Shown piece by piece: positions 29,822 through 38,177 of a stretch of 64,000 bases of DNA; the first letter of the stretch is position 1, and each line of letters opens with the position of its first letter. Below the pieces are notes generated by a model, which saw nothing but the letters and a program-made list of their open reading frames with translations, did not search any database and had not been told where the DNA came from. The position numbers and the translations under genes were made by a program. Origin of the DNA: JACRCT01 sp049841135 (lineage in GTDB: Bacteria; Myxococcota; Myxococcia; Myxococcales; UBA5297); NCBI GenBank assembly GCA_049841135.1, contig JASGHK010000005.1, positions 3,100,001 to 3,164,000 of the forward strand. The letters are read 5' to 3'.

Positions 29822-30277
29822 AAAGCGCCCGGGCCTCCGGGGACTGCCAAGAGCGGGCCCTGGTGGCGACCATCCCGCGACCCGACGGAATGCCGGAGGC
29901 TCGGGCGCCCACTCACTGCAAGCCAGCTCGCACCGCCGGAGGCGTGGGACCGCCTTCGGCGGTGGCGTTTTGATCCCCTCTGGAATCGGGGGACTGCATC
30001 CGCCGGCACTGCGACCGACAAGCGTCACCCAACTGCGCTTCTCGTCTGGCCCACTTCAGGCGAGCAAGGGTGGCCTACTTCTGCCAAGCGCTGCAGGCGA
30101 AGGAGGTGGCTAGCGCGAAGGCTCGGCTACACGGTCAAGAAGATCGACGATGGCATCACCATCGACCCGGCAATCCTGAATCGCCTTCCAGGTCAGCTCT
30201 TCACTGTTGAAACGCCTAGCGGGAAGACCTTCTACGTCCGCTGCACGCGGCACCCGTGGTACGACGCCGCATGCGCG
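29822..30277. other. gap; coding-like 5' extension of the next gene from about 30125
   Basis: After the terminator the first half shows nothing. From about 30125 the frame of the downstream gene reads coding-like residues (VKKIDDGITIDPAIL, FYVRCTRHPWYD) but has no ATG, and the strong AAGGAGGTGG at about 30100 has no start codon at the right distance. A GTG at 30070 in the neighbouring frame would join if there were an extra base near 30125. Confidence 0.4.
29949..29971 (+). terminator. rho-independent terminator
   Basis: ACCGCC pairs with GGCGGT over a three-base TTC loop, followed by GGCGTTTT. It is the first terminator after the IS operon. Confidence 0.6.
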
Positions 30278-30652
30278 ATGGCCGGACCGGATCCCTGGCT
30301 AGGCCTCCTGCACCTGAGCGCTTGGCTGGGACTGCTCGGCCAAGAATTCCGGGCGCCTGGCGCAAAGCCCCGAGCCGTCGCACGATTCAACCGGGTCAGG
30401 GACACGCTTTACGGCCGTCTCCTGCTGGAGCTAGAGGCCAGGGGATCACCAATGCCGCCTGAGGACGTCGTCCCGTGGCCGCAGCTGATTGCCTGTGCCA
30501 GGCGATCGGCGAGCAAGCCGTGCAAGGGGGACGACAAGTTCCTCGAGCGCCTCGCGGAGAAGTATCGACCGGACGGCTTTTGGGACGTCTGGGGCGAGCT
30601 ACTAAAGCAGTGGGGACAAGACCTTCTAGATCACGAAGTCCTGCACAGCTGA
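30278..30652 (+). CDS. hypothetical protein, 5' end uncertain
   Basis: From ATG 30278 this encodes 124 residues; codon usage and residue pattern suggest that the real protein begins further upstream (about 30125 or, across an indel, 30070). It is Trp- and Leu-rich (PWLGLLHLSAWLGLL near the start), helical, with DGFWDVWGELLKQW near the end. No signal and no recognised domain. It lies between the IS element and the HTH gene at 30674. Probably a genuine accessory gene of unknown role. Confidence 0.5.
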   Translation: MAGPDPWLGLLHLSAWLGLLGQEFRAPGAKPRAVARFNRVRDTLYGRLLLELEARGSPMPPEDVVPWPQLIACARRSASKPCKGDDKFLERLAEKYRPDGFWDVWGELLKQWGQDLLDHEVLHS

Positions 30653-30673
30653 GGCTCTTGCTGGTTCTCCGAA

Positions 30674-31033
30674 ATGCTCGACGACTCCAGAAGAACGACC
30701 GAGACGAAAATGAAGCAGGCTGCCTACTCCCGCGCGGCGAGAGACGCCGCAGCGCGCGCACGGCTCCTGGCTGAAGCGCTTGACCACCTTGCGCACTGCC
30801 TAGACCAACTGGAGCTACCCGAACATGTGAATGTCCAGCCAATGCGCCAATGCCAGCACGAACTTGAGCCGTTGTGGACGATTGAAGATGTCGCCACCTA
30901 TCTCAAGGCGAGCAAAAGTTGGGTCTACCATGCGGCCCAGAGTGGAAGGTTGCCGTCCATCCGAGTGATACGGAATCTTCGCTTCTCGCCCGAGGCCATC
31001 AAGGCGTTTGCGCTCGGCCAGTCGAAGCGCTGA
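30674..31033 (+). CDS. excisionase-family HTH protein
   Basis: A 119-aa protein. The N-terminal half is helical and Arg/Ala-rich; a second ATG 12 codons in could be the real start. Residues 68-112 form an HTH_17/MerR-like domain: LWTIEDVATYLKASKSWVYHAA, then LPSIRVIRNLRFSPEAIKAF. Such proteins regulate excision or transcription on mobile elements. It may belong with the serine recombinase at 32834 as its accessory, but no overlap shows that. Confidence 0.7.
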   Translation: MLDDSRRTTETKMKQAAYSRAARDAAARARLLAEALDHLAHCLDQLELPEHVNVQPMRQCQHELEPLWTIEDVATYLKASKSWVYHAAQSGRLPSIRVIRNLRFSPEAIKAFALGQSKR

Positions 31034-31243
31034 CTTGCAGGACTTGGTGTGCGAGGGCGAATTCGAGCCGAACCTCGGGGTCGTGTCGATCTCTGTTCAG
31101 GGTTGGTGACAAGCGTCGAAGCGCCTCCGAAAAGCGCCAACTTCGCCCTGATGTCGTCGGAGCGTTGTCTGACCGGGCTGCTAGTAGTGTTCGGCATATC
31201 GCAAGAGCGTTCCTTGGTCGCCGGACGAGTACTCGGCAGGGAG

Positions 31244-31738
31244 ATGGCACCGATGAGCACCCAGAAGAAGCGAACCGCGTACCGTCCGCCAGCGCGCCTC
31301 GTCGCTGCGTTCCGGCGCTACCGGGCTGAGATCGAACTGCCAGCTAACCGCCGTCCCGTCAGCCCTGGCGAAATCCTGCTCAACGACTTCATCAAGCCCA
31401 TGAGCCTCACCAGGACCGCCTTTGCTGACCGCCTCGGCATCTCAGCACGGCGACTCAGCGGCATCATCCGCGGCCAGCGCGTGACCGCGGAGATCGCGGT
31501 CCGGCTCGCGCACGTGCTCGAAACGACACCGCAGCTCTGGCTGAACCTGCAGAACAGCGTGGACCTCTCCGACGCAGTCGACCGCCTAGCGCGGGACGCG
31601 CGCCTCGGGCGCGCTCTCCTCGCCGATATCGAAGCGTGCAAGGTCCGCGAACGAGCGTACGCGGGCGCCTTCGCAACAGCCCTCAAACGCCTCGATCCTG
31701 CACGTCGGCTCCGAAAGCTCCGCCGCTCGAAGACGTGA
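31244..31738 (+). CDS. HigA/VapI-type antitoxin-like XRE protein, unpaired
   Basis: A 164-aa protein from ATG 31244 (GGCAGGGAG upstream), alternatively ATG 31253. Residues 38-105 match HigA: VSPGEILLNDFIKPMSLTR, then ADRLGISARRLSGIIRG and LAHVLETTPQLWLNLQ. The C-terminal 55 residues are Arg-rich and helical, longer than usual. HigA normally neutralises the RelE-like toxin HigB encoded just upstream; the 210 bp before this gene encode no such toxin. It may therefore be a solitary regulator or a partner of an unusual toxin. Confidence 0.75.
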   Translation: MAPMSTQKKRTAYRPPARLVAAFRRYRAEIELPANRRPVSPGEILLNDFIKPMSLTRTAFADRLGISARRLSGIIRGQRVTAEIAVRLAHVLETTPQLWLNLQNSVDLSDAVDRLARDARLGRALLADIEACKVRERAYAGAFATALKRLDPARRLRKLRRSKT

Positions 31739-31778
31739 ACGAAGCCTAACGCTGCGGACCGGACGGCCGCATCACAGC

Positions 31779-32477
31779 ATGCCTATCAGGCTCCTCTGTT
31801 GCTCTGACACCCACGACCGCCTGCCTCCGACGCTGCCAGAGAACGGCGCCACGGCCTGGTTGCACGCAGGAGACGTCTACGACCTGCCCAGCTTCACGAA
31901 GGCGCCCCCGGGCCTGTCCGACAACGACCATCCCGATGTCGATGCTTGGGCTCGCCGGCGGCCGGTCCCCGTGTACACGGTGCGGGGCAATCACGACTAC
32001 GCGGACCCCTATGACTTCTTCATTCCCGAGCGGAACATCTCTGGCCGGGTCGTGCGCCTTGCCGAGCATCTGCTTCTGGCAGGGGTCGGCTTCGCTTACA
32101 GCCGCACCCTCATCCCTCCGCTCGACTCAGAACTCGAGGAAGTCTGCGTGCGTGTCCAGAGGCACCTCGCCCAAGAGCAGCGCCCTGGCGACCGCGTCGT
32201 GATCCTCTCGCACTACCCGATGCGCCGTCAGGGCCTCTTCCCGGAGAAGTCCTGGGAACGCCTGACCAGTCTCTGCTTCCAGAGCGTGACCGGCCTCGTC
32301 GAGGCGGTCCGCCCCGTGCTCGTCATTCAGGGCCATCTTCACGAGTGGCACGGACTCACCGCGAAGTTGAAGATCAAGAAGTCGACGAGATCCGCGTTGG
32401 TCGCCATGCCTGGACCGAAGGGCATGATCATCGAGGTCCGCGGCGACCGCGCCGAGGTGGTCGACGGAAGCCCATAG
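31779..32477 (+). CDS. calcineurin-type metallophosphoesterase
   Basis: A 232-aa protein with the full metal-binding set: SDTHD (residues 9-13), GDVYD (about 31-35), RGNHDY (about 68-73), SHYP (about 146), and GHLHEW near the C-terminus. This is the small MPE layout, hydrolysing phosphomono- or diesters with two metals. The ATG at 31779 has no strong ribosome-binding site. It follows the HigA-like gene by 40 bp in the same direction, so the two may be one transcript. The substrate is unknown; roles in phage defence and in nucleotide turnover are both known for such enzymes. Confidence 0.85.
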   Translation: MPIRLLCCSDTHDRLPPTLPENGATAWLHAGDVYDLPSFTKAPPGLSDNDHPDVDAWARRRPVPVYTVRGNHDYADPYDFFIPERNISGRVVRLAEHLLLAGVGFAYSRTLIPPLDSELEEVCVRVQRHLAQEQRPGDRVVILSHYPMRRQGLFPEKSWERLTSLCFQSVTGLVEAVRPVLVIQGHLHEWHGLTAKLKIKKSTRSALVAMPGPKGMIIEVRGDRAEVVDGSP

Positions 32478-32516
32478 CCCCTCCGTCCCGAGCAGAAGGG
32501 CTCGAGGAGTGCGCCG

Positions 32517-32837
32517 ATGGCAGCAGACGACCTGAAACGAGGAGTGACCGAAACCAACGGCCCCTACTTCCCCGAGTTCGACCTCACACCCGAACAGCGA
32601 CTCGAGGCCGCCGCGAAGATCCTTCTCGACGCGATGCGCGAGATGTACGCCAAGCGCAACCGCGAGAAGACACGCAGGTGCAGAGCCAGGAAGAGGGCCG
32701 CCAAGGCAGCGACGATCGAGCCTGGTGCTCCGGCAGGAGAGAGCGCTGATGAGAGCAAAAGTTCGCGCTCGAAGCCACTGGCGCAGCAACGTCGCCGGAC
32801 TCGCCCACAGCACCTTGAGAACGAAGGCTTGCGATGA
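32517..32837 (+). CDS. small highly basic protein upstream of serine recombinase
   Basis: A 106-aa protein, GAGGAG nine bases before ATG 32517. The first half is acidic/helical (FPEFDLTPEQRLEAAAKILL), the second half very basic (TRRCRARKRAAKAA and later SKPLAQQRRR). Its stop overlaps the recombinase start (ATGA). No family is recognised. The overlap suggests translational coupling; it could be a DNA-binding helper of the recombinase. Confidence 0.6.
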   Translation: MAADDLKRGVTETNGPYFPEFDLTPEQRLEAAAKILLDAMREMYAKRNREKTRRCRARKRAAKAATIEPGAPAGESADESKSSRSKPLAQQRRRTRPQHLENEGLR

Positions 32838-34405
32838 CGCCCAAGACCCAGAATGGCTCCGAGACCGGAGCCCAAGCCCAAAGCCTACCCGGCGCTCAGC
32901 GCCGATGCGCGATCTACACCCGAGTTTCGACCGACGAGCAGGCCGCCCTCGAGTTCAACTCGCTGCAGGCGCAGGAGGAGATCTGCAAGAACTACGTCGC
33001 CATCCGCGCCGCCGATCCCCAGATGGAGCGCAAGTGGACCTTCGCGCAGGCCTACTCAGACGCTGGGTTCTCCGGCGCCACGCTCGAGAGGCCTGCGCTC
33101 AAGCGGCTGCTCGCGGACGTCGAGGCTGGGAAGATCGACGTCGTCGTCGCCTACAAGATCGACCGCATCAGCCGGTCCATCTCGCAGTTCTACGAGCTGT
33201 GGAAGCTCCTCGAGACGCACCACGTCGACTTCGCCTCGGCGACGCAGGAGCTCAACACGGCCACCTCGCAGGGGAAGTTGATGCTGAACCTGCTGCTCTC
33301 GTTCGCGCAGTACGAGCGCGAGCTCATAGGAGAGCGGACGCGCGACAAGATCGCTGCCGCACGCAAGAACGGCAGATGGTGCGGCGGCAAGCCGATCCTC
33401 GGCTACGACATCGACAAGGAGAAGAACCGGCTCGTCGTGAACGAGGCCGAGGCCGGGATCGTCCGCGACCTCTTCCAGATCTACCTGGAGGAGGGCTCAC
33501 TCCTCCGAGCGCTCAAGGTGGTCAACGAGAAGGGCTACCGGACGAAGCAGTGGGTCACCTCGACGGGCCGCAAGAATGGCGGGCACAGCTTCGACAAGGT
33601 CACGCTCAACCGCGTGCTCCTCAACCCGGCCTACCTCGGCAAGGTGAGGCACCTCGGCCAGCTGTACCCCGGACAGCACGAGGCGATCGTCGCCCCCGAG
33701 CTCTTCGAGATCGTCCGGAAGGTCCTCGGCGACCATCACAAGCCGCATACCATAACGGGCCTCGACCACGACTACCTGCTCCGCGGCCTCGTGCGCTGCG
33801 GAGCATGCGATCGGGCCATGACCCCAAGCAGCGCCACGGGCCGAAACGAGAAGAAGTACTTCTACTATCTGTGTACCCGCGCGATCCGCGAGGGGGCCGG
33901 CTCCTGCCCGGTGCGCCGCGTGAGCGCGCCGGCCGTCGAGGAGCTGGCGTTCGATCGACTCCGCCAGCTCGTGAGCAGCGAGACGATGGTCGCGACGATG
34001 GTGAAGGTGGCGGCCAGGGAGGCGGCAGAGCGCTCGCCGATGCTCTGCGAAGAGCGCAATCGGCTCGAGGGCGAGCTGAGGAAGCGAAGGGATGAAGCGA
34101 AGCGCCTGGTGGACGCAATTGCCTCGGGTGCATCGAGCCCCGGCCTCCTCTCAAAGCGGCTGAGCGAGGCCGAGGCCGCGATCAAGGCCGTCGAGGGCCG
34201 GATCGCAAGGGTGGCCGCGGAGGCCGGGCGGCTGCAGGCGAAGTCTGAGGGCCCCGACCGGGTTCGAGGTGCTCTTGGCCGTTTCACCGAACTCTGGCAG
34301 AGCGTCCCGCGGAAGAGCAGAGCAGGGCTGATGAGGCTCCTTCTCCCGCCAATGGTCTTCGGCAAGGACTGTCGCTCTCTGGCGAGAGCCCACTACCAGT
34401 CGTAG
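32834..34405 (+). CDS. large serine recombinase
   Basis: A 523-aa protein. The resolvase catalytic domain is at about 23-165: nucleophile Ser32 in IYTRVSTDEQ, ARG-rich VVAYKIDRISRS, and FAQYERELIGERTRDKI leading into helix E. The recombinase domain follows (PILGYDIDKEKNRL, RVLLNPAYLGKVRH), then a zinc ribbon (VRCGACDRAM, LCTRAIREGAGSC, RRVSAPAVEE) and a coiled coil (about 380-450). This is the layout of phage- and ICE-type integrases such as phiC31. It is a second integrase in the region, so it may be the tail of a nested element. The last 13 bp overlap the 3' end of the minus-strand gene at 34393. Confidence 0.93.
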   Translation: MTPKTQNGSETGAQAQSLPGAQRRCAIYTRVSTDEQAALEFNSLQAQEEICKNYVAIRAADPQMERKWTFAQAYSDAGFSGATLERPALKRLLADVEAGKIDVVVAYKIDRISRSISQFYELWKLLETHHVDFASATQELNTATSQGKLMLNLLLSFAQYERELIGERTRDKIAAARKNGRWCGGKPILGYDIDKEKNRLVVNEAEAGIVRDLFQIYLEEGSLLRALKVVNEKGYRTKQWVTSTGRKNGGHSFDKVTLNRVLLNPAYLGKVRHLGQLYPGQHEAIVAPELFEIVRKVLGDHHKPHTITGLDHDYLLRGLVRCGACDRAMTPSSATGRNEKKYFYYLCTRAIREGAGSCPVRRVSAPAVEELAFDRLRQLVSSETMVATMVKVAAREAAERSPMLCEERNRLEGELRKRRDEAKRLVDAIASGASSPGLLSKRLSEAEAAIKAVEGRIARVAAEAGRLQAKSEGPDRVRGALGRFTELWQSVPRKSRAGLMRLLLPPMVFGKDCRSLARAHYQS

Positions 34406-35434
34406 TCGAGATGCTCAGGCTTCCAGGTCGTGAGGATGTTCCAGTGCGCGGCTTCGGGTGTGCGTAGCACGCAGATGATCTCGCGTGACCTAGGGGTCGG
34501 AGGGGCATCCCATTGGAACAGGGGCTCCTCACGGGCGAGGCGCGAAGGTTCGAGCGTTTCGAGGAGGCTCGCGAGGATTTGGCTGCGGTGGGCGAAGCGA
34601 GGGGTTCTGAGAGCCACGGCGTGCGCGAGGTGGACCAGGTAGCCAAGTCGATTCTGCAGGTCGAGGAGCTTGGCTTCGCGGACGAGCCAAAGGAGGTCGA
34701 GGTCCGGATAGGCGAGGAGGATCCAAGGCAGAGCTTCGGCGAGTCGCGCTTCGATATCCGGCGCAGTGAGGGCCCAGAGGAACAGAGCGGCGGGGTTCTC
34801 GGGGCGCGGGTGCGGCTCGAGGTAGCGGAAGGGGTCGTAGCCCAGGGCAGAGATTCTGGTGAGCGAAGGTCTCGTTGCTGAAGGGGGGCCAGTCGTCGAT
34901 GGAATTCAGAAGCAGTAGGCTCCTTTCCTCCTTCTGTCGCGCCACGCGCTCGCGAAGTTGCTCCGCCACCTCGGGGGACACGTCGTATCGAAGCTCGTAG
35001 AGGTAAAGGAGCGCAGCCCAGCCGCTGGGCATAGAGTTCGGCGGCTTCTCCAACTTGCCGTAGCGGATGGCCATTTCCAGGAAGTACTTGGCGTGGAAGA
35101 ACGCCTCGAGGATGGGCCTGGTCACTTCGAGCCAGCGCTTGTTGTGATCCTGCGCGAACTTCTTACCCGTACCGTCGCGCACGATCTGCGTGAACCAATC
35201 GTTGAGGGCTCGGTCGGGAGCGAGAGCCTGCAGTGCCGCGACGATGGCTAGGGTCTTGGCCTGCAGGTCATAGACCTTCCAGCTCTGGTGGTAGAAGCGA
35301 TAGACGGGATCCTCAAAGCCCCAATGGTCATCGCAGTCGCGCCAGAGTTGCCGGAGCTGCGGCATCGCCGCCTTGATGTTGGCGAGGAGTGAGATGACCG
35401 GCTCGCGGTCGTCGGACGAGTCGTCGAAGGACAC
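34393..35434 (-). pseudogene. hypothetical protein, one indel (346 aa when corrected)
   Basis: Starts GTG 35434 (GAGG upstream), reads SFDDSSDDREPVISLLANIK, and continues as a helical Trp- and Tyr-rich protein (FEDPVYRFYHQSWKVYDLQ, LNDWFTQIVRDG). At about 34861-34866 the frame shifts by one extra base; downstream another frame goes on with ISALGYDPFRYLEPHPR, then LAREEPLFQWDAP, to the TAG at 34393. Removing one base gives exactly 346 codons before the stop. No family is recognised. It is co-directional with 35449-36222, with 14 bp between, so the pair is an operon. Confidence 0.55.
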
Positions 35435-35448
35435 GGGGCGACCTCTGA

Positions 35449-36222
35449 TCAGGGCTTCGGCTTCGGCTTGTACTTCGAGACGGGGACCATGCGCGTGGGA
35501 ACGCGACGAGCGAGCGTCTTCGCGATGAGTTGCTGCAACTCCTCGGCCGTGGCCGGGTCGCGCTTGGCGGCCCACTGCACCGCTTCGTCGAGTTGCGTGC
35601 GGTAGAGGTGCTCGGCGGTCTGCCCGATCGCTCCGAGGTCGAGCAAGCGGTGGGCCTTGAGCTTGACGAGAAGTATGCCTCCCAACGGGGCCACAGGGAC
35701 GGGGATGGCGGCGCGAAGCCTGTCGCGAACCGGGAGCAGTTCGGCTTCGCGGATCATCTCCTGCTCGATGGGGTGCTGGGCGGCGAAGATTCGAACAGGG
35801 AGGCCGCTCGGGGCACGCAGAGGTACGAGTCGACGCTCCTGGCCGCCGGGTACGGGGTCGTCGAAGAGGTGGATGTCGACGGCGGGTCCAGGGACGTAGC
35901 CCTTCGCTTCCTCGGAGAAGCGCATAGGCGTCCACGCAAACTCGTGGACGAGCCTCGCGGCGAGCTCGCCCAAGGCTTCGTCCGGCGTGACCAGCAGGTC
36001 CGCGTTGGGGCTCCTGGTGCGTGGCTTGCGCCCACTTCGGCGGCGCCTTATTGGTCTCGCGATTAGGAAGGGTCGGCAGAAGTTCTCCAACGGCTCTCCA
36101 ACCGCGAAATCCTTGGCCATTGACGTACCAATACCGGCGTGGATCCCCGAAGGTGCGACTTGGTGGTAGATGCCGTCCCCCTGAAGAGCGGGAACTCGTT
36201 CCCCCAAACTCGAGGGGAGCAT
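35449..36222 (-). CDS. hypothetical, nucleotidyltransferase-like (AbiEii-type) pattern
   Basis: A 257-aa protein, ATG 36222 with GAAGG close upstream. The central part reads like a degenerate nucleotidyltransferase: SPNADLLVTPDEA where such proteins have a TxDIDLLV motif, then AVDIHLFDDP (third acidic), and later PLGGILLVKLKAHRLLDLG, resembling the DLxxLKLxAxxxRxxD stretch of AbiEii and DUF6036 proteins. The usual GSxxxD start is absent and residues 50-70 are Arg-rich. The similarity is weak, but these families are toxins in abortive-infection systems. Co-transcribed with 34393-35434 and 36234-36842. Confidence 0.4.
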   Translation of the reverse strand: MLPSSLGERVPALQGDGIYHQVAPSGIHAGIGTSMAKDFAVGEPLENFCRPFLIARPIRRRRSGRKPRTRSPNADLLVTPDEALGELAARLVHEFAWTPMRFSEEAKGYVPGPAVDIHLFDDPVPGGQERRLVPLRAPSGLPVRIFAAQHPIEQEMIREAELLPVRDRLRAAIPVPVAPLGGILLVKLKAHRLLDLGAIGQTAEHLYRTQLDEAVQWAAKRDPATAEELQQLIAKTLARRVPTRMVPVSKYKPKPKP

Positions 36223-36233
36223 GACCTTCAGCG

Positions 36234-36842
36234 TCAGGCCACCGCGATGAGCCGCCGAACGACCCGCTGAGGGTCAGTGAGGACCTCTTCGTTGGTGAAC
36301 CGAACCACGCGAATGCCCCACCGAGAGAGATGGGTGGTTCGTTCGGCGTCGTAAGCCTCCTGCTGCTCGTGGATTGGGCCGTCGAGTTCGACCGCGATGT
36401 TTCGCTCCCTGCAGTAGAAGTCGACGATGTAGCCGAACAGGACCTTCTGGCGCTGGAAGCGATGTCCAGTCTGCTCGCCCGCGAGGAACGTCCAGAGCAA
36501 GCGCTCCGCCGGGGTCGGGTTGCGCTTCATGTCGCGCGCCATGGCCCTCTTGCCCGGGCCTCTGCGCTCTTGGCGGAAGTGCGCTCGATCCGTAAACGGT
36601 GGGACCACCGGAAGAGGATAGTCCTCAGGTCGAGGAGCGAAGAAGTCCCTACCGAGTCGCGGCAGCCTTCCACGCCTGCCCCGCCGTCGGGAGGAGGCGG
36701 GGGTAGCTGTCAAAGGTGGCGGTGGCTGAGACTGCGTCGCGCTAGCGGTGGAGGGGACTGCGACAGGGCAGCCGCAGTGAGGGCAGGCGACTGCTCTACT
36801 CGAAATCTCCCGCTTGCACTCCTCGCATGGAATTAGCGCCAC
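36234..36842 (-). CDS. zinc ribbon plus DUF559 endonuclease-like protein
   Basis: A 202-aa protein from GTG 36842. Residues 1-30 are a zinc ribbon (PCEECKREI...CPHCGCPV). A Pro/Ser/Arg linker follows. The DUF559/Vsr-like PD-(D/E)xK domain at about 100-195 has MKRNPTPAERLLWTFL, then RFQRQKVLFGYIVDFYC (Asp) and IAVELDGPIHE (Glu), then RWGIRVVRFTNEEV. DUF559 domains are predicted to cut or repair DNA. The ribbon-nuclease fusion is common in defence islands. It is the first gene of the three-gene minus-strand operon. Confidence 0.8.
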   Translation of the reverse strand: MALIPCEECKREISSRAVACPHCGCPVAVPSTASATQSQPPPPLTATPASSRRRGRRGRLPRLGRDFFAPRPEDYPLPVVPPFTDRAHFRQERRGPGKRAMARDMKRNPTPAERLLWTFLAGEQTGHRFQRQKVLFGYIVDFYCRERNIAVELDGPIHEQQEAYDAERTTHLSRWGIRVVRFTNEEVLTDPQRVVRRLIAVA

Positions 36843-37221
36843 GTGCCCTCCTCGAAGAGTGAACCTATGCCGTAGGAGTAGATCCCGTTTTCGCGGACGA
36901 TGGCGCCAGATCCGGGGGCCTTCGCCTGCCTAAGGTAGGTACTTTGCGGAAAGCGCCCGTCCCGGCTCAGTTGGCTGTTGCGCCGGACCTGGCAAATCCT
37001 AGCGAGATATTACGCCCTTTCTATGTCGCTCGCCTCGCCGCATGGATTGGAGAAGCTGGGCCACGGCCTTCGCGCTCACGCTCGCCCTGCTGGCCCCCGC
37101 ACCGTTGCTGCTGGCACCCGATCGCCTGGACGCGCGTCACAGTGAACGAAAACTCGCCCAATCTCGCGCAACTTCACGAGACCAAGAGCCCGCTGCAAGT
37201 CGGCTCGTGTGAACGGAGTAT
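36843..37221. other. 379-bp divergent region
   Basis: Contains a possible small plus-strand frame (37042-37212, listed separately) and otherwise no feature. Promoters for the two divergent genes presumably lie here, but no good -35/-10 pair was seen. Confidence 0.3.
37042..37212 (+). CDS. possible 56-aa exported peptide
   Basis: ATG 37042 to TGA 37210-37212. Residues 8-27 are hydrophobic (ATAFALTLALLAPAPLLLA), like a signal peptide or single membrane helix, and the rest is Arg/Ala/Ser-rich. There is no ribosome-binding site before the ATG, so this may be a chance frame. It is included as a short candidate only. Confidence 0.25.
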   Translation: MDWRSWATAFALTLALLAPAPLLLAPDRLDARHSERKLAQSRATSRDQEPAASRLV

Positions 37222-38073
37222 TCACGCCCTCCACCGTAGGGTGATAACGGGGCCATTCATCTGCTCAACTCCTGGCAGGCGCGCGAGGATCGCGCAGACT
37301 GCGCTCGAGCGGTTCACGCGCAGGTCCTTCTCCAGCACCTTGTTCGACAGTTCGCCGTGCGTGCGCAGGTAGTCCCAGGCGAGGTTGAACATTGAGGCTG
37401 GGACACGCTCGGACCCACCTATGCGAGCCTTTGACCGCTCAGTCTCAACGAGGAGCCCGTCGAGGCTTATCTCCGTGACGACGTTGAGCTTGGGCCTTTG
37501 GCCGAGAGTTAGGAATTTGCGCGAAGCGCTTACAGCGCGCAGAAGTCCGGGGTAGAGGTCGGGGGCGAAGGTCTCGTGCCGCGGCTCTGAGACGCGATTG
37601 GGTAGCCACACCTCGGCTCGCGGGTCGTTCCAAAGGCGCTCAGAGAATTCCCGGACCTTCGCGAGAGGGACCTCCGAGGAGCGCCCTTTCATCCAAACGC
37701 CCATCTCGACGTTCGTCGCAAGGCCGCTAGTCATGTTCGCGGAGCCCACTACGGCCTGAGCCGTGTCTGTGTTCAGGCCCAGGTAGACCTTGGGATGGTA
37801 TGAGCCAGAGCCCGGGTTTAGCACCTTCACCCGGGCGCCTAGCTGGCTGGCCATTCCGAGGGCGCTGTCATCGGTGGTAGCGAACGTCGTGGTGACAAGG
37901 AGACGGACGTCGCCGTTGCGCGAGCGGAGCGCTTCGATCTCCTTCTTGAGGAGATGGACACCGCGCTCTTGGACGAAGGCCACGCACAGGAGAGCCGAGT
38001 CCGCTTCAGCAAGCGTCTGCCGAACGTGCTGAAGAAGGCTGCGATCCTGGGTGGTGACGGTCTCGACCTGCAC
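37222..38073 (-). CDS. phospholipase D-like (PLDc) protein
   Basis: A 283-aa protein from GTG 38073. A single PLD-type domain is at about 10-140: RLLVTTTFATTDDSALGMA strand, then SYHPKVYLGL (the HxK motif) and VVGSANMTSGL (the N/S residues after it). The C-terminal part (about 215-270) resembles a winged helix. Single-domain PLD proteins dimerise; some are nucleases such as the BfiI/Nuc type found in restriction and defence genes. A nuclease role is more likely than a lipid role here, given the neighbours. The next gene upstream is co-directional with a 104-bp gap. Confidence 0.75.
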   Translation of the reverse strand: MQVETVTTQDRSLLQHVRQTLAEADSALLCVAFVQERGVHLLKKEIEALRSRNGDVRLLVTTTFATTDDSALGMASQLGARVKVLNPGSGSYHPKVYLGLNTDTAQAVVGSANMTSGLATNVEMGVWMKGRSSEVPLAKVREFSERLWNDPRAEVWLPNRVSEPRHETFAPDLYPGLLRAVSASRKFLTLGQRPKLNVVTEISLDGLLVETERSKARIGGSERVPASMFNLAWDYLRTHGELSNKVLEKDLRVNRSSAVCAILARLPGVEQMNGPVITLRWRA

Positions 38074-38177
38074 AGCTCATATTACCGTGCGGCCCGCAGC
38101 CTCGTGGGCTCGAGCGGCAGCGAGCCGTCCTCGTTCACGAAGTGCTGGGGATTGACGACAAGCAGACCACTTGCCCT

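Noticed and set aside
31034..31243. HigB toxin gene expected before the HigA-like gene
   Set aside because: No frame in this 210-bp region has RelE-like composition or a start.
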